Positions 43,300 to 52,426 are shown, counted from the stretch's first letter. The stretch: DNA of 64,000 bases from Streptomyces pseudovenezuelae (GCF_001513955.1 NZ_KQ948144.1:440853-504852); one strand, 5' to 3'. A program made the numbers and translations. The notes: generated by a model not told the origin, from the letters alone.

Positions 43300-43386
43300 G
43301 GGAAGACTCCCTGGATCAGTGCAGGAGAAAGTCACGCAGAAATGCGTTCAAGCAGAGGAAATGAGCGCGTCACGCGGGGCAACGTG

Positions 43387-43425
43387 TCAGCAACAAAGGG
43401 CGCGACAGTACAGGTGCGGGCTCAT
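43387..43425 (-). CDS. Cys-rich leader peptide of the sulfonate operon (12 aa)
   Basis: ATG 43425-43423 opens MSPHLYCRALCC, then TGA; three Cys codons are in 12, two at the end. It lies 87 bp before ssuA. TTGACA (43461-43456) and GAACAT (43437-43432), 18 bp apart, place a possible transcript start at or next to the ATG, so it may be leaderless. Such Cys-ending leaders attenuate sulfur genes in mycobacteria: if cysteinyl-tRNA is scarce, the ribosome stalls and the downstream gene is expressed. No similar hit is required for this call; it rests on codon content and position. Confidence 0.72.
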   Translation of the reverse strand: MSPHLYCRALCC

Positions 43426-43431
43426 GAAAGG

Positions 43432-43461
43432 ATGTTCGCGGTCATGGGGAACCCCTGTCAA
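43432..43461 (-). promoter_or_regulatory. Candidate promoter of the leader peptide and ssu operon
   Basis: On the minus strand, TTGACA (43461-43456), 18 bp, then GAACAT (43437-43432). It begins 17 bp after the ROK gene stop. The -35 match is perfect; the -10 is weak. Confidence 0.5.
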
Positions 43462-43478
43462 CATTCGGAGTTTCTGAA

Positions 43479-44714
43479 TTAAATAGCCTCAGGTGAAGCG
43501 GCCAGCGGATCCCGGTAGAGCACGTCGAGCGCCACCGAACCGCCCGCCACGGCAAGGACGGAGTCCGGGAAACTCGACGGCAGGACCGAGGCCGCACGGT
43601 CGTCGCCGACGCCCTCGCGCAGGGCGGCGAGGCAGTCCTCCCGGTGCAGCACGCCGACCTCGGTCACCACGACCGTCTCCGGGTTCAGCACGTCGAGGAG
43701 CAGCCGCACCGCCCGCCCCACGGCGCCCGCCCGCTCCACCAGCAGCCGGGCCGCCACCGGGTCGCCCGCGGCCGCCGCCGCGACCACATGCATCGGGTTC
43801 ACGCCCTCGACGATCCCCGCCCGCCGGGCCCGCCGGCAGAGGGTCCGCTCGCTCAGCTCGGCCTGCAGGCATCCCGTCCGCCCGCAGGCGCAGGGCTCGG
43901 TGCCGCCCGGTACCGGGAGATGGGCGATCGCGCCCGCCTGGGAGCGCGGTCCGTGATGCACCTCGTCGTTGGTGGCGAAGGCCGCGTCCACCACGTTTCC
44001 GACGAAGAGCTGCAGCACGCTCCGGCTGCCGCGCGCCCGCCCGAACAGCCGCTCCGCGTTGACCAACGCCCGTGCGTGCCCGTCCACATGGACGGGCAGA
44101 CCGGTCCGGGCGCCGAGCACGTCCCGCACCGGCACCTCGTGCCAGCCCAGCAGGGGGTGCTCGACGACGGTCCCGGAGTCCCGGTCCACCCAGCCGCCGG
44201 CCGCGAAGCCGACGCCCAGGCAGCGCAGTCGCGGGGCCCGGGCGAGGAGTGCGGCGAGCGCGTCGGCGGCCCGCGCCAGGACCGCGTGGGCGTCGGCCCC
44301 GTCGGCCCTCTCGTTCCTGCCGTCCCTGTCGCCCCTGCCGTCCCTGCCGTGCCGCAGCTCCCGCACGGCCACCACCCGGCCGCGCAGATCGAGCAGCGCC
44401 ACGGTCGTATAGGGGACGGCCACATGGACCCCGCCCACGACGAACCGTGTTGCGTCGAGGTCCACGGGCACATGGGGGCGGCCCACACCCTGGGAGCGCC
44501 GGGGCAGTTCCGACTCCCGGATCAGGCCGAGTTCGGTGAAGCGTGAGCAGTAGTCCGTCACGGACGCCGGGGACAACCCCGTCAGCCGGGCGATGGTGCT
44601 GCGCGCCACCGGCCCGTGCTCCAGCACGGACCGCAGGACGACGCTGGCGCTGGTCCGGCGCCGCGACGTGGAAGGGGAAGGGGAAGAGACAGGGGGTGCC
44701 ACGGAAGGGGGCAT
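43479..44714 (-). CDS. ROK-family transcriptional regulator
   Basis: A 411-residue protein. An N-terminal winged helix (about residues 20-85: SVLEHGPVARSTIARLTGLSPASVTDY) precedes a ROK sugar-kinase-like domain with the zinc motif near CACGRTGCLQAEL and the phosphate-type loop in GGVHVAVPYTTVALLDLRG. ROK regulators normally sense sugars. Here it is the gene immediately upstream of, and co-oriented with, the Cys-leader/ssu operon, so it may regulate sulfur or sulfonate use instead. ATG 44714 is used; longer readings have an unlikely start. Confidence 0.87.
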   Translation of the reverse strand: MPPSVAPPVSSPSPSTSRRRTSASVVLRSVLEHGPVARSTIARLTGLSPASVTDYCSRFTELGLIRESELPRRSQGVGRPHVPVDLDATRFVVGGVHVAVPYTTVALLDLRGRVVAVRELRHGRDGRGDRDGRNERADGADAHAVLARAADALAALLARAPRLRCLGVGFAAGGWVDRDSGTVVEHPLLGWHEVPVRDVLGARTGLPVHVDGHARALVNAERLFGRARGSRSVLQLFVGNVVDAAFATNDEVHHGPRSQAGAIAHLPVPGGTEPCACGRTGCLQAELSERTLCRRARRAGIVEGVNPMHVVAAAAAGDPVAARLLVERAGAVGRAVRLLLDVLNPETVVVTEVGVLHREDCLAALREGVGDDRAASVLPSSFPDSVLAVAGGSVALDVLYRDPLAASPEAI

Positions 44715-45137
44715 GGAGGACCGTCCTCGGGAACGGGGGCCGACACGTCTCGGAGAGCGAGGCGCGCCGGAGCCCGCCTCACACCGGACGGCGACAGACG
44801 GCCGTGCCCACGCGTCGCAGATCGACGTGGCGACGCGAGGAGAAGTACCGGGACTGGGCGACCATGTCCCGAAGGGTAGGTCACCAACGGTGAATCCGAC
44901 CAGCCCACTAGGATTCGTTTGGTGGTTCCCCACAGTGGCGTGAACCCGCGCGCCTGTAGCCGGGGCCACCTCACCTCAGTGACCGGCGTCACGCCGAACC
45001 GGGTGTAACCCGCATCCTTTGTCCGGAGCCCACCAAGCCCTCGCTCCCCCCTTTGTCGGGCGCTGACGGTGATCGGCCCGAACGTGCTGGGATAGCGTCA
45101 CGATGTCCCTCGCCGTTCACACTCTCGCGGAGTCCCC
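44715..45137. other. 423-bp divergent intergenic region ROK / bioY
   Basis: No gene is seen. It holds a perfect TCACC-AAC-GGTGA palindrome at 44881-44893 and an imperfect CCACT...AGTGG symmetric block around 44905-44938, both candidate regulator sites for the ROK promoter. Near bioY there is GATAGCGT about 20 bp before the coding start, a poor -10. Confidence 0.5.
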
Positions 45138-45713
45138 ATGAGCACCGCCGTCGCCCCCGTCCGCACCGGCCAGGTCCTCGCCGACCTGATCCCCGCCTCC
45201 CGCGTCCGGGACATCGCGCTCGTGGTGGGCGGCGCCGCGCTCACCGGCCTCGCCGCACAGCTCTCCGTGCCCGTGCCGGGCTCCCCGGTGCCGGTGACCG
45301 GCCAGACCTTCGCCGCCCTGCTCGTCGGCACGACCCTCGGCGCCCGCCGCGGTGTCGCCTCCCTCGCGCTGTACGCGCTGGCCGGCCTCGCCGGGCTCCC
45401 GTGGTTCGCCCAGGGCACCTCCGGGTTCTCCGTCTCCTTCGGTTACATCCTCGGCATGATCCTGGCCTCCGCCGCCGTCGGCGCCCTGGCCCGCCGCGGC
45501 GCCGACCGGAACGTGTGGCGGACGGCGGGTGCCATGCTGGTCGGCGAGGCGATCATCTACGCCGTCGGCGTCCCGTACCTCGCCTACGCCGCCGACATGT
45601 CGCTGTCCGCCGCCGTCGCGGCCGGCCTCACCCCCTTCCTGCTCGGCGACGCCCTCAAGGCGGCCCTCGCGATGGGCGTGCTGCCCACCGCCTGGAAGCT
45701 CGTCAAGCGCTGA
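45138..45713 (+). CDS. bioY: Biotin transporter substrate-binding component BioY
   Basis: A 191-residue integral membrane protein with about six helices. The family signature is the N-terminal QLSVPVPGSPVPVTGQTFAALLVG and the ALYALAGLAGLPWFA segment, then GYILGMILASAAVGALA. BioY binds biotin and either works alone or with an ECF energy-coupling module; no bioMN is nearby. ATG 45138 is used. The sequence after it contains the remnant of an unrelated gene on the other strand. Confidence 0.95.
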   Translation: MSTAVAPVRTGQVLADLIPASRVRDIALVVGGAALTGLAAQLSVPVPGSPVPVTGQTFAALLVGTTLGARRGVASLALYALAGLAGLPWFAQGTSGFSVSFGYILGMILASAAVGALARRGADRNVWRTAGAMLVGEAIIYAVGVPYLAYAADMSLSAAVAAGLTPFLLGDALKAALAMGVLPTAWKLVKR

Positions 45714-45890
45714 CACCCCCGCGGAAGAGGCTCGCCGGGTCGTACCGCGACTCCAACTCGGCGAGCATCTCGCGTGTTTCGGCGTCGTACAGCGGCGCGA
45801 AGGCCGGGTTCAGCAGCTCGCGCGCCTGCTGACGCCCACCACCGGTCAACAGCCGTACACGGAAACGCCCGCCCAGCGGGTTGAGCGGTA
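45703..45890 (-). pseudogene. 3' remnant of a lost gene
   Basis: On the minus strand, an open frame of about 60 codons without a start reads into ...PAFAPLYDAETREMLAELES, then RYDPASLFRGGVSA and a stop at 45703. The wording resembles the C-terminal end of FAD-linked or similar oxidoreductases, but the match is weak. It overlaps the bioY end by 11 bp and is cut off upstream. Confidence 0.4.
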
Positions 45891-45918
45891 CGACACGAGC
45901 TGTTCATGCCGGACATGC

Positions 45919-45959
45919 TGGAGGCGTGACCTGACGGTTTCCGTCGGGTCACGCCTCCA
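45919..45959 (-). terminator. Hairpin terminator of the LPxTG gene
   Basis: TGGAGGCGTGACC and GGTCACGCCTCCA form a perfect 13-bp stem, 18 bp after the stop codon at 45977. Confidence 0.85.
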
Positions 45960-45976
45960 CCGGTTTCCGCTCCGGA

Positions 45977-46702
45977 TCAGACGGTGCGCCGCGGCCGTCG
46001 CTGCGACCACCACATCCCGGCCACGCCGGCCGCCATCAGCGAGGCGCCCGCGGCCCCGAGCGGCAACAGGTCACGTGCCGGGCCGGTCTTCGGCAGTTCG
46101 CTCGGCGTGCCGCCGCCCGGGGACACCGGCTTGTTGTCGGTGCCCAGCAGCAGCGGGGTGGCCGGGGCGTTCGGTGACGGGTTCGTCGTACCGAACGGAA
46201 CCGGGCCCTGCTGCCAGAACGTCTTCTTCCCGTCGCCGGTCTGCACCGGCAGGCAGATCTTTCCGGTCTTCTTGAGATCGAATGTCGCGTCGACGGCGTA
46301 CGACTTCGACTTACCGGCCGCGAGATTGTCGATGGAGCAGACGAATCCGCTGTTCGAGCCCTCCGGCAGATCCTTTTCTTCCATCGGAGAGCAACCTTGA
46401 ACGTTTTTGACCGTAAGGCCGTCGAAACCGACGACCAAGAGCCTGATCTTTCCGCTGTCCTTGCTCCCGTCGTTCTTCACGCCGGCCGTGAGGTCGGTTT
46501 TCTGCGAGCTGTTGTCGACGGAGATCTTCTCCGGCAGTGTCGTCGTCAGCTTCACACCGGCCGGTGCCGCGTCAACGGCCTTTCCCCCCTTGCTGCTGGC
46601 GGGTCCCTCGTCCGCGCTCGCGGTGAAGCTGAAGATCATCACCGTCGAGAAAGATGCCGCGACCAGCGATCCGGCAATGGTCGTCATACGACGAGAACTC
46701 AT
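45977..46702 (-). CDS. LPxTG-anchored surface protein
   Basis: A 241-residue exported protein. The N-terminal signal reads MTTIAGSLVAASFSTVMIFSFTASA. The mature part holds one possible disulfide pair (QGCSPMEEKD, then GFVCSIDN) and a further Cys. The C-terminal sorting signal is LPKTG followed by a hydrophobic segment and QRRPRR, so a sortase should link it to the cell wall. ATG 46702 has GGGGGG upstream. It is divergent from a receptor kinase gene. Confidence 0.88.
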   Translation of the reverse strand: MSSRRMTTIAGSLVAASFSTVMIFSFTASADEGPASSKGGKAVDAAPAGVKLTTTLPEKISVDNSSQKTDLTAGVKNDGSKDSGKIRLLVVGFDGLTVKNVQGCSPMEEKDLPEGSNSGFVCSIDNLAAGKSKSYAVDATFDLKKTGKICLPVQTGDGKKTFWQQGPVPFGTTNPSPNAPATPLLLGTDNKPVSPGGGTPSELPKTGPARDLLPLGAAGASLMAAGVAGMWWSQRRPRRTV

Positions 46703-46896
46703 GTTCGCCCCCCTTGGCTGCGCCTGAATTCGCAGTACTTGAAGAGGTACCACAAGATTTCTCCGCACTATGCTGGTACGGCGCGAAGTGTGACCATTGT
46801 GTTCCACTCGGGACATCGTTGAGGGGGTGCAGCGGATTGCCGGGGAATGCGGGAGACACGGGAAATGCGAGGCGCGGCGGAGTTCCAGGGCTCCTG

Positions 46897-49800
46897 GTGA
46901 CAGGACGCTATCGCCTGGTCGAAAGTATCGGCCAGGGGGGAATGGGACGGGTGTGGCGGGCCGCCGACGAAATGCTCGACCGGCAGGTCGCGGTCAAGGA
47001 GATGCGGATCGACGGCCTCGACGCGGAGGACACCCGCACCCGCCGTGAACGGACGCTGCGCGAGGCCAGGGCCACGGCCCGGATCGACCACCCCAACGTC
47101 GTACGGGTCTACGACGTCGTGGACGAGGGCGAACGCCTGTGGATCGTCATGGAGTTGGTCAAGGGCCGCTCCCTGGAACGGATGATCGCGGAGGACGGCC
47201 CGCTCGGACCACGCGACACGGCGCTGCTCGGACTCGGGCTGGTGCGGGCGCTCCGCCAGGTGCACGCACGCGGTGTCCTGCACCGCGACATCAAACCCGG
47301 CAACGTCCTGGTGGAGTCCGGCGACCGCACCGGTCACCGGATCGTGCTGACGGACTTCGGCATCGCCGCGATGCAGGACGCCAAGGCGCTCACCATGGTC
47401 GGCATGCTCGTCGGCTCCCCCGACTACATGGCCCCCGAGCGGGTCTCGGGCCGCCCCCAGGGACCCCCGTCGGACATCTGGTCCCTCGGCGCGACCCTCT
47501 GCGCGGCCCTCGGCGGCCGCTCCCCCTTCTCCCGCGACACCACCCTGGCCACGCTGCACGCCGTCCTCTACGAGGAGCCGGAACTCCCCGCGGCGGCGGG
47601 CCCGCTGGCCGACGTCCTGACCGCCCTGCTGGAGAAGGACCCCTCGATACGCCCGGGCCTGGACGAGGTGGAAGCGGCCCTGCACAGGGTGGCGTTCCCG
47701 GCGCCCACGCCGACTCTGCGGATGGAGACGGGGGAGGACGCGGGCGCTGACGGTGCGGGTGATGCCGGTGAGCAGCGGGGGACCGGGGAAGGCGGGGCCG
47801 CGACTTGGACCGACCCGGGGCGGGAGGACTCTGCGCGAGCGTCGGAGTCCGTACGTGCTGATGAGGCCCAGCAGCCGGAGGCGGCACCGGCACCGGAGCG
47901 AGCGGGGACGTCCGCACCGGCGTGGGCCCGGGGGGAGTTGAGGGACCCCAGAGATCCGATCGGGCCGGAGACGTCCGGAACCGCGGGGACCGCAGGGACG
48001 CCGGGTGGTTCAGGGGTGTCGGCAGACTCCGGTGCGCCGGGCGGCCCGAGCGATGCGCGCGGACACCCGTCGGAGGGGCCGGACACCCCAGCGCAACCGC
48101 CCAGCCCGTCGGTGAGGTGGACGAACCAGGAGCCGCCCACACGGGTCGTACGGGCGGTACGGGACCCGCGGGTGCCGGAGGCCGAGGTGCCGGGCCTCTC
48201 GGAACCGACGGGGTCCTTGGACGCGGTACTGCCCGGGCGGGGGTCTGCGGGGGCGGATGGTGCCGGTGGGTCGGACTCGGCGGCGGGAGGGTCTTGGTCT
48301 GTGACCGAGGGCGCGGAGCCCTCGGATGCCGTGCCGCCCGGTCATCTGCCTTCGGAGGCCGGGGGTGCCGGGGCTTCGGACTCGGTGCCGGCGGAGTCCC
48401 GGTCAGTGGCCGAGCGCGTGCAGCCCATGGATGCCGTACCGCCCGGGCACGGCCCCTCGGAGGCGGGCGCTTCCGACGCACCGGGCTCGTCGCCCGACGG
48501 AACTCGATCTGCCGCCCGGACTCCGGAGCCCTCGGATGTCATGGCGCCCGGGGGCGCGGCATCGGACGTGGCCGGAGCGGGCGACTCGGCCCCGGCCGTG
48601 GCTGGTGCGGGGGACTCGGCCCGGGCCGTCGTGGGTACGACGGGTTCGCCCCCGGACGTGACGGGAGGCGTGGATTCGGCCTCGGCCGCTGCAGGGATGC
48701 CGGACGTGGCTGGTGCAGGGGACTCGGCCCGGGACGTGGTGGGGACGACGGGCTGGCCGCCGGGTGCGGCGGGGGCAGAGGATTCTGCTCCGGCCGTGGT
48801 GGGGACGACGGGCTCACCCCCGGACGCCGCAGCAGCAGGGGACTCGGCTCCGGACGTGGCGGGGACAGCAGGCTCGCTCCCGGACCTGACCGGCGCCGAG
48901 GGCTCGCCCCCGGACACGCCGGGAGCAGGAGACGCGACCCCGGACGCCGACGCCGGGCCGGCAGGCGAGGTCGTAGCCGCTCGGGCCGAACTCGGCGTCC
49001 CCGTCGAGCCGTTCGTGACCGCCCGGTCCCGGCTCCGGGAGCCGTCGGCCGACCACCGTGCCAGTGCCTCCACCGAGGCCGTCTCGGAGGAGCGTTCGGA
49101 GGTCCGGTCGGAGGCGCCGTCCGGGAACTCGGCGGGAGCCTCGGCGGGAGCCGCGCTCCGGGCGGGTGCCACCACGACCAGTACGCCCCTCGCGAGCGCT
49201 CCCACGCAGGACTCCCTCGCGGCCGGCGTCCCCACGGAGCACTTCCCGATGCCGGACGCGCCGACACGCGACACCCCCCTGCGCGCGGCCTCCGCTCCCA
49301 CCCGTGTCGGTCCGGCACCGCCGACCCGCCGTAGCCCCCACCACCCCGATCCGGCCGGTCCCGCCCCCACGTCAGGCTCGGCCGGCAACGGCGGACCCGG
49401 CATCGACACCGACGAACCCGCCGCGGACCCCCGTACCGAACCTCGTCCCGGCCGGGACCCCGACCCCGCCCTGATCCTGGGCCCCCACCCCCACCGCATG
49501 CCCCCGGGCGAACTCCCCGGCCCCGCCCGCCCCGCCACCCCGCACCGAGGCCGGCGCCGGACCGCCCTGGTCGCCGCCGGGAGCGTGGTCGCCGCGGGTG
49601 CCGTAGTGGTCGCGATCATCCTCGCCACCACGTCCGGCTCACCCGGCGACGACAAGGCGGGCGGCTCCCCGTCCGCCTCCGCGTCCGTCTCCTCCTCGGC
49701 ACCCGGCGCCTCCACCCCCGGCGGCACCCCGTCCTCCACCGTCGAGGGCACCGCCCGCCCCCGTTCGCTCCCGCCCGGCGCACACGAGGAGGCCGGCGGA

Positions 49801-50190
49801 TTCGCGTGGGCGACCCCCACCGGCTGGCGGCGGGACGTGAAGACGGGAGCCGAGGTCCACTACACCTCGCCGGACGGAGAGCAGGAGCTCGCGGCCAAGT
49901 CCTCCCTCGCCCGGGGCGACCTGATGGAGACCTGGAGGACCTCCGAGCAGAACGCCCACCAGGGCCAGGACTACCGCAAGATCCGTCTGGAGGAGACGAC
50001 CTTCCGCGATCACCCCGCGGTCGTCTGGGAATACAGCTTCACCCTGGGCGGCGTCCCCTGGCACGCCCGGCTGCTCGGCTTCAACGTGGGCGACAAGTCG
50101 TACCAGATCAACACCTGGTACCAGCCGGACATCGAGACGCAGGCCCTCAGGACGTACGACGAGGTGAAAGACAGCTTCACCGTCCTGTGA
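46897..50190 (+). CDS. Receptor Ser/Thr protein kinase with very long repetitive linker
   Basis: A 1097-residue kinase. Residues 1-260 form the kinase: GQGGMG loop (12-17), K34, HRDIKPGN (about 129), DFG (153) and MAPE. Then some 600 residues of Ala/Gly/Pro/Ser-rich linker follow, containing degenerate repeats of the type GDSAPxVxGTTGSPPD (nt 48556-48960). A membrane segment (LVAAGSVVAAGAVVVAIILA) lies near 890-910 and a 130-residue outer domain ends the protein; PASTA repeats are absent. The start GTG 46897 is an estimate: residues from there look like a kinase start, while the upstream extension does not. Signals and targets are unknown. Confidence 0.88.
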   Translation: MTGRYRLVESIGQGGMGRVWRAADEMLDRQVAVKEMRIDGLDAEDTRTRRERTLREARATARIDHPNVVRVYDVVDEGERLWIVMELVKGRSLERMIAEDGPLGPRDTALLGLGLVRALRQVHARGVLHRDIKPGNVLVESGDRTGHRIVLTDFGIAAMQDAKALTMVGMLVGSPDYMAPERVSGRPQGPPSDIWSLGATLCAALGGRSPFSRDTTLATLHAVLYEEPELPAAAGPLADVLTALLEKDPSIRPGLDEVEAALHRVAFPAPTPTLRMETGEDAGADGAGDAGEQRGTGEGGAATWTDPGREDSARASESVRADEAQQPEAAPAPERAGTSAPAWARGELRDPRDPIGPETSGTAGTAGTPGGSGVSADSGAPGGPSDARGHPSEGPDTPAQPPSPSVRWTNQEPPTRVVRAVRDPRVPEAEVPGLSEPTGSLDAVLPGRGSAGADGAGGSDSAAGGSWSVTEGAEPSDAVPPGHLPSEAGGAGASDSVPAESRSVAERVQPMDAVPPGHGPSEAGASDAPGSSPDGTRSAARTPEPSDVMAPGGAASDVAGAGDSAPAVAGAGDSARAVVGTTGSPPDVTGGVDSASAAAGMPDVAGAGDSARDVVGTTGWPPGAAGAEDSAPAVVGTTGSPPDAAAAGDSAPDVAGTAGSLPDLTGAEGSPPDTPGAGDATPDADAGPAGEVVAARAELGVPVEPFVTARSRLREPSADHRASASTEAVSEERSEVRSEAPSGNSAGASAGAALRAGATTTSTPLASAPTQDSLAAGVPTEHFPMPDAPTRDTPLRAASAPTRVGPAPPTRRSPHHPDPAGPAPTSGSAGNGGPGIDTDEPAADPRTEPRPGRDPDPALILGPHPHRMPPGELPGPARPATPHRGRRRTALVAAGSVVAAGAVVVAIILATTSGSPGDDKAGGSPSASASVSSSAPGASTPGGTPSSTVEGTARPRSLPPGAHEEAGGFAWATPTGWRRDVKTGAEVHYTSPDGEQELAAKSSLARGDLMETWRTSEQNAHQGQDYRKIRLEETTFRDHPAVVWEYSFTLGGVPWHARLLGFNVGDKSYQINTWYQPDIETQALRTYDEVKDSFTVL

Positions 50191-50211
50191 ACGCACGCGA
50201 AAGGACGCATA

Positions 50212-50251
50212 CGAGAGGGGCCCCGCGGCACATGCCACGGGGCCCCTCTCG
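50212..50251. terminator. Bidirectional terminator, kinase / permease
   Basis: CGAGAGGGGCCCCG and CGGGGCCCCTCTCG form a perfect 14-bp stem between the convergent genes. Confidence 0.85.
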
Positions 50252-50266
50252 CACGACTGCTAATGC

Positions 50267-51679
50267 TCAGCCGACGGAGACCTTGTCCGTCACCTCGCCG
50301 GCCGGGGCGGCGCCCGCCCGCCCGCGGCCGAGCTTCTCCTTCACCACGGCGATGACCAGCACCACCGCCGCGACGAGCAGCGACAGCAGCACCGTCTCCC
50401 GACCGTCGTGCTCCGTGTCGGTCAGCATGTAGCCGAGGACGAACACGATCAACGCGGCCGTCGCCCAGGTCAGATACGGGTACAGCCACATCCTCACGAC
50501 GAGCTTCTCCGGCGCCTCGGCCTGGATGATCTTCCGCATCCGCAGCTGCGAGAAGCAGATGACCAGCCAGACGAACAGGGCCACCGCACCGGAGGAGTTG
50601 ACGAGGAAGAGGAAGATCTTGTCCGGGGAGAGGTAGTTGAAGAACACGGCGACGAAGCCGAACACCACCGACGCGAGGATCGCGGCCATCGGCACGCCCC
50701 GGCCGTTGACCCGCGCGAACGCCTTCGGCGCGTCTCCCCGCTCGCCGAGCGAGAAGGCCATACGGGAGGCCGTGTAGAGGCCGGAGTTGAGGCAGGACAG
50801 CACCGAGGTCAGCACGATGAAGTTCATGATCTGACCGGCGTGCGCGATCCCGAGGGAGTCGAGCGCGGCGACGTAGGAGCCGTCGTCCTGGATGGACTTG
50901 GAGTCCCAGGGCAGCAGGGCGACCACGACGAAGATCGAGCCGAGGTAGAAGACCGCGATCCGCCAGATGATGCTGTTGGTCGACTTGGTCACGGCCCGCT
51001 GCGGGTCCTCCGACTCACCGGCCGCGAGCGTGGCGATCTCGCTGCCCATGAAGGAGAAGACGACGAGCAGCACACCGGTGAGGATGGCGCCGGGCCCGTT
51101 GGGCAGGAAACCGCCGTGGTCGGTGAGGTTGGACAGCCCCGCCTGGTCGGCGTCGACACCCGGCAGGACGCCGAACACCGCGAGCAGACCGATGACGATG
51201 AACGCACCGATGGCGACGACCTTGATCCCGGCGAACCAGAACTCGAACTCGCCGTAGGACCCCACCGAGACCAGGTTGGTGGCGGTGAGCACGATCATGA
51301 CGATCAGCGCCCAGCCCCACTGCGGTACGGCGGGTATCCACCCTTCGAGGATCTTGGCGCCGGCGGTCGCCTCCACGGCGAGCACGACGACCCAGAAGAA
51401 CCAGTACAGCCAGCCGATGGAGAAACCGGCCCAGCGCCCGAGGGCCCGGTCGGCGTGCGCCGAGAAGGAGCCGGAGTTCGGGTTCGCGGCGGACATCTCA
51501 CCGAGCATCCGCATCACGAGGACGACCAGCGTGCCGACGAGGGCGTACGAGAGCAGGATGCCGGGTCCGGCGGTGGCGATACCGGAACTGGAGCCCACGA
51601 AGAGGCCCGCTCCGATGACACCGCCGATGGCGATCATCGAGAGGTGACGGTTCTTGAGTCCGGCCTGGAGACCAGTCAT
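50267..51679 (-). CDS. Amino acid permease (APC superfamily), paralogue
   Basis: A 470-residue membrane transporter with 12 expected helices. The start MTGLQAGLKNRHLSMIAIGGVIGAG and the segments SGSFSAHADRALGRWAGFSIGWLYW and FMGSEIATLAAGESEDP match the permease at 36801-38186, and the two are paralogues. It probably moves amino acids with protons. ATG 51679 is used. Upstream 204 bp are relatively AT-rich and hold the promoter of this gene and of rpiB. Confidence 0.93.
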   Translation of the reverse strand: MTGLQAGLKNRHLSMIAIGGVIGAGLFVGSSSGIATAGPGILLSYALVGTLVVLVMRMLGEMSAANPNSGSFSAHADRALGRWAGFSIGWLYWFFWVVVLAVEATAGAKILEGWIPAVPQWGWALIVMIVLTATNLVSVGSYGEFEFWFAGIKVVAIGAFIVIGLLAVFGVLPGVDADQAGLSNLTDHGGFLPNGPGAILTGVLLVVFSFMGSEIATLAAGESEDPQRAVTKSTNSIIWRIAVFYLGSIFVVVALLPWDSKSIQDDGSYVAALDSLGIAHAGQIMNFIVLTSVLSCLNSGLYTASRMAFSLGERGDAPKAFARVNGRGVPMAAILASVVFGFVAVFFNYLSPDKIFLFLVNSSGAVALFVWLVICFSQLRMRKIIQAEAPEKLVVRMWLYPYLTWATAALIVFVLGYMLTDTEHDGRETVLLSLLVAAVVLVIAVVKEKLGRGRAGAAPAGEVTDKVSVG

Positions 51680-51883
51680 ACGGGGAATTCCTTCGTGCCG
51701 GGTGTGGGGCTCCCGTACGAGCGGTGTACGGGTCGGTCCAGTGAATCGGAGGCAAAGAAATTCGTGAACCTTTGAATCCAGATCGTTACTTGAGGTTTCC
51801 TTGAGGATCCATTGTCGGGTTCACGGTTTTCCTGGCTGACACCCGGGGCTGCTGCCCTGAAACAGCCGTGTCACACTCGTTCC

Positions 51884-52369
51884 ATGCGCGTGTATCTCGG
51901 CTCCGACCATGCGGGCTTCGAACTCAAGAACCACCTCGTCGACTGGCTCAAGGCAGCCGGCCACGACCCGGTGGACTGCGGCCCCCACATCTACGACGCC
52001 CAGGACGACTACCCGCCCTTCTGCCTCCGCGCCGCCGAGCGCACCGCCGCCGACGCCGACTCCCTCGGCATCGTGATCGGCGGCTCCGGCAACGGCGAGC
52101 AGATCGCGGCGAACAAGGTCAAGGGCGTCCGTGCGTCCCTCGCCTGGAGCGAGGAGACCGCGTCGCTGGGCCGCCAGCACAACAACGCCAACGTCGTCGC
52201 GGTAGGCGCCCGCATGCACTCCACGGAGGAGGCGACGAAGTTCGTCGAGACCTTCCTCGCCACCCCGTTCTCCGGGGACGAGCGCCACCAGCGCCGCATC
52301 GACATGCTCTCCGGCTACGAGACCACGGGCGACCTGCCGGAGATTCCCGCGCATCACCCGCAGCAGTAG
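51884..52369 (+). CDS. rpiB: Ribose-5-phosphate isomerase B
   Basis: A 161-residue RpiB. MRVYLGSDHAGFELKNHLVDWL is the phosphate-binding start; GGSGNGEQIAANKVKG is the active loop, in which the Cys of the E. coli enzyme is replaced and E72 would be the base, as in the mycobacterial form. It interconverts ribose 5-phosphate and ribulose 5-phosphate in the pentose phosphate pathway. ATG 51884 is chosen over an earlier start for lack of a site there. Confidence 0.95.
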   Translation: MRVYLGSDHAGFELKNHLVDWLKAAGHDPVDCGPHIYDAQDDYPPFCLRAAERTAADADSLGIVIGGSGNGEQIAANKVKGVRASLAWSEETASLGRQHNNANVVAVGARMHSTEEATKFVETFLATPFSGDERHQRRIDMLSGYETTGDLPEIPAHHPQQ

Positions 52370-52426
52370 CCTCCGGCGGTGGGGCGGCGGGGGTTGTCGG
52401 CCGGGTGCGGGTGCGTGGGGGCCGGC

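Noticed and set aside
44715..45137. Biotin- or riboswitch-type leader before bioY
   Set aside because: No known riboswitch structure or BirA-type half-sites could be recognised; only a weak promoter was seen.
46654..46896. N-terminal extension of the receptor kinase
   Set aside because: The extra 81 residues overlap the divergent gene's start region, lack similarity to kinases and have no ribosome binding site; the kinase fold begins at 46897.
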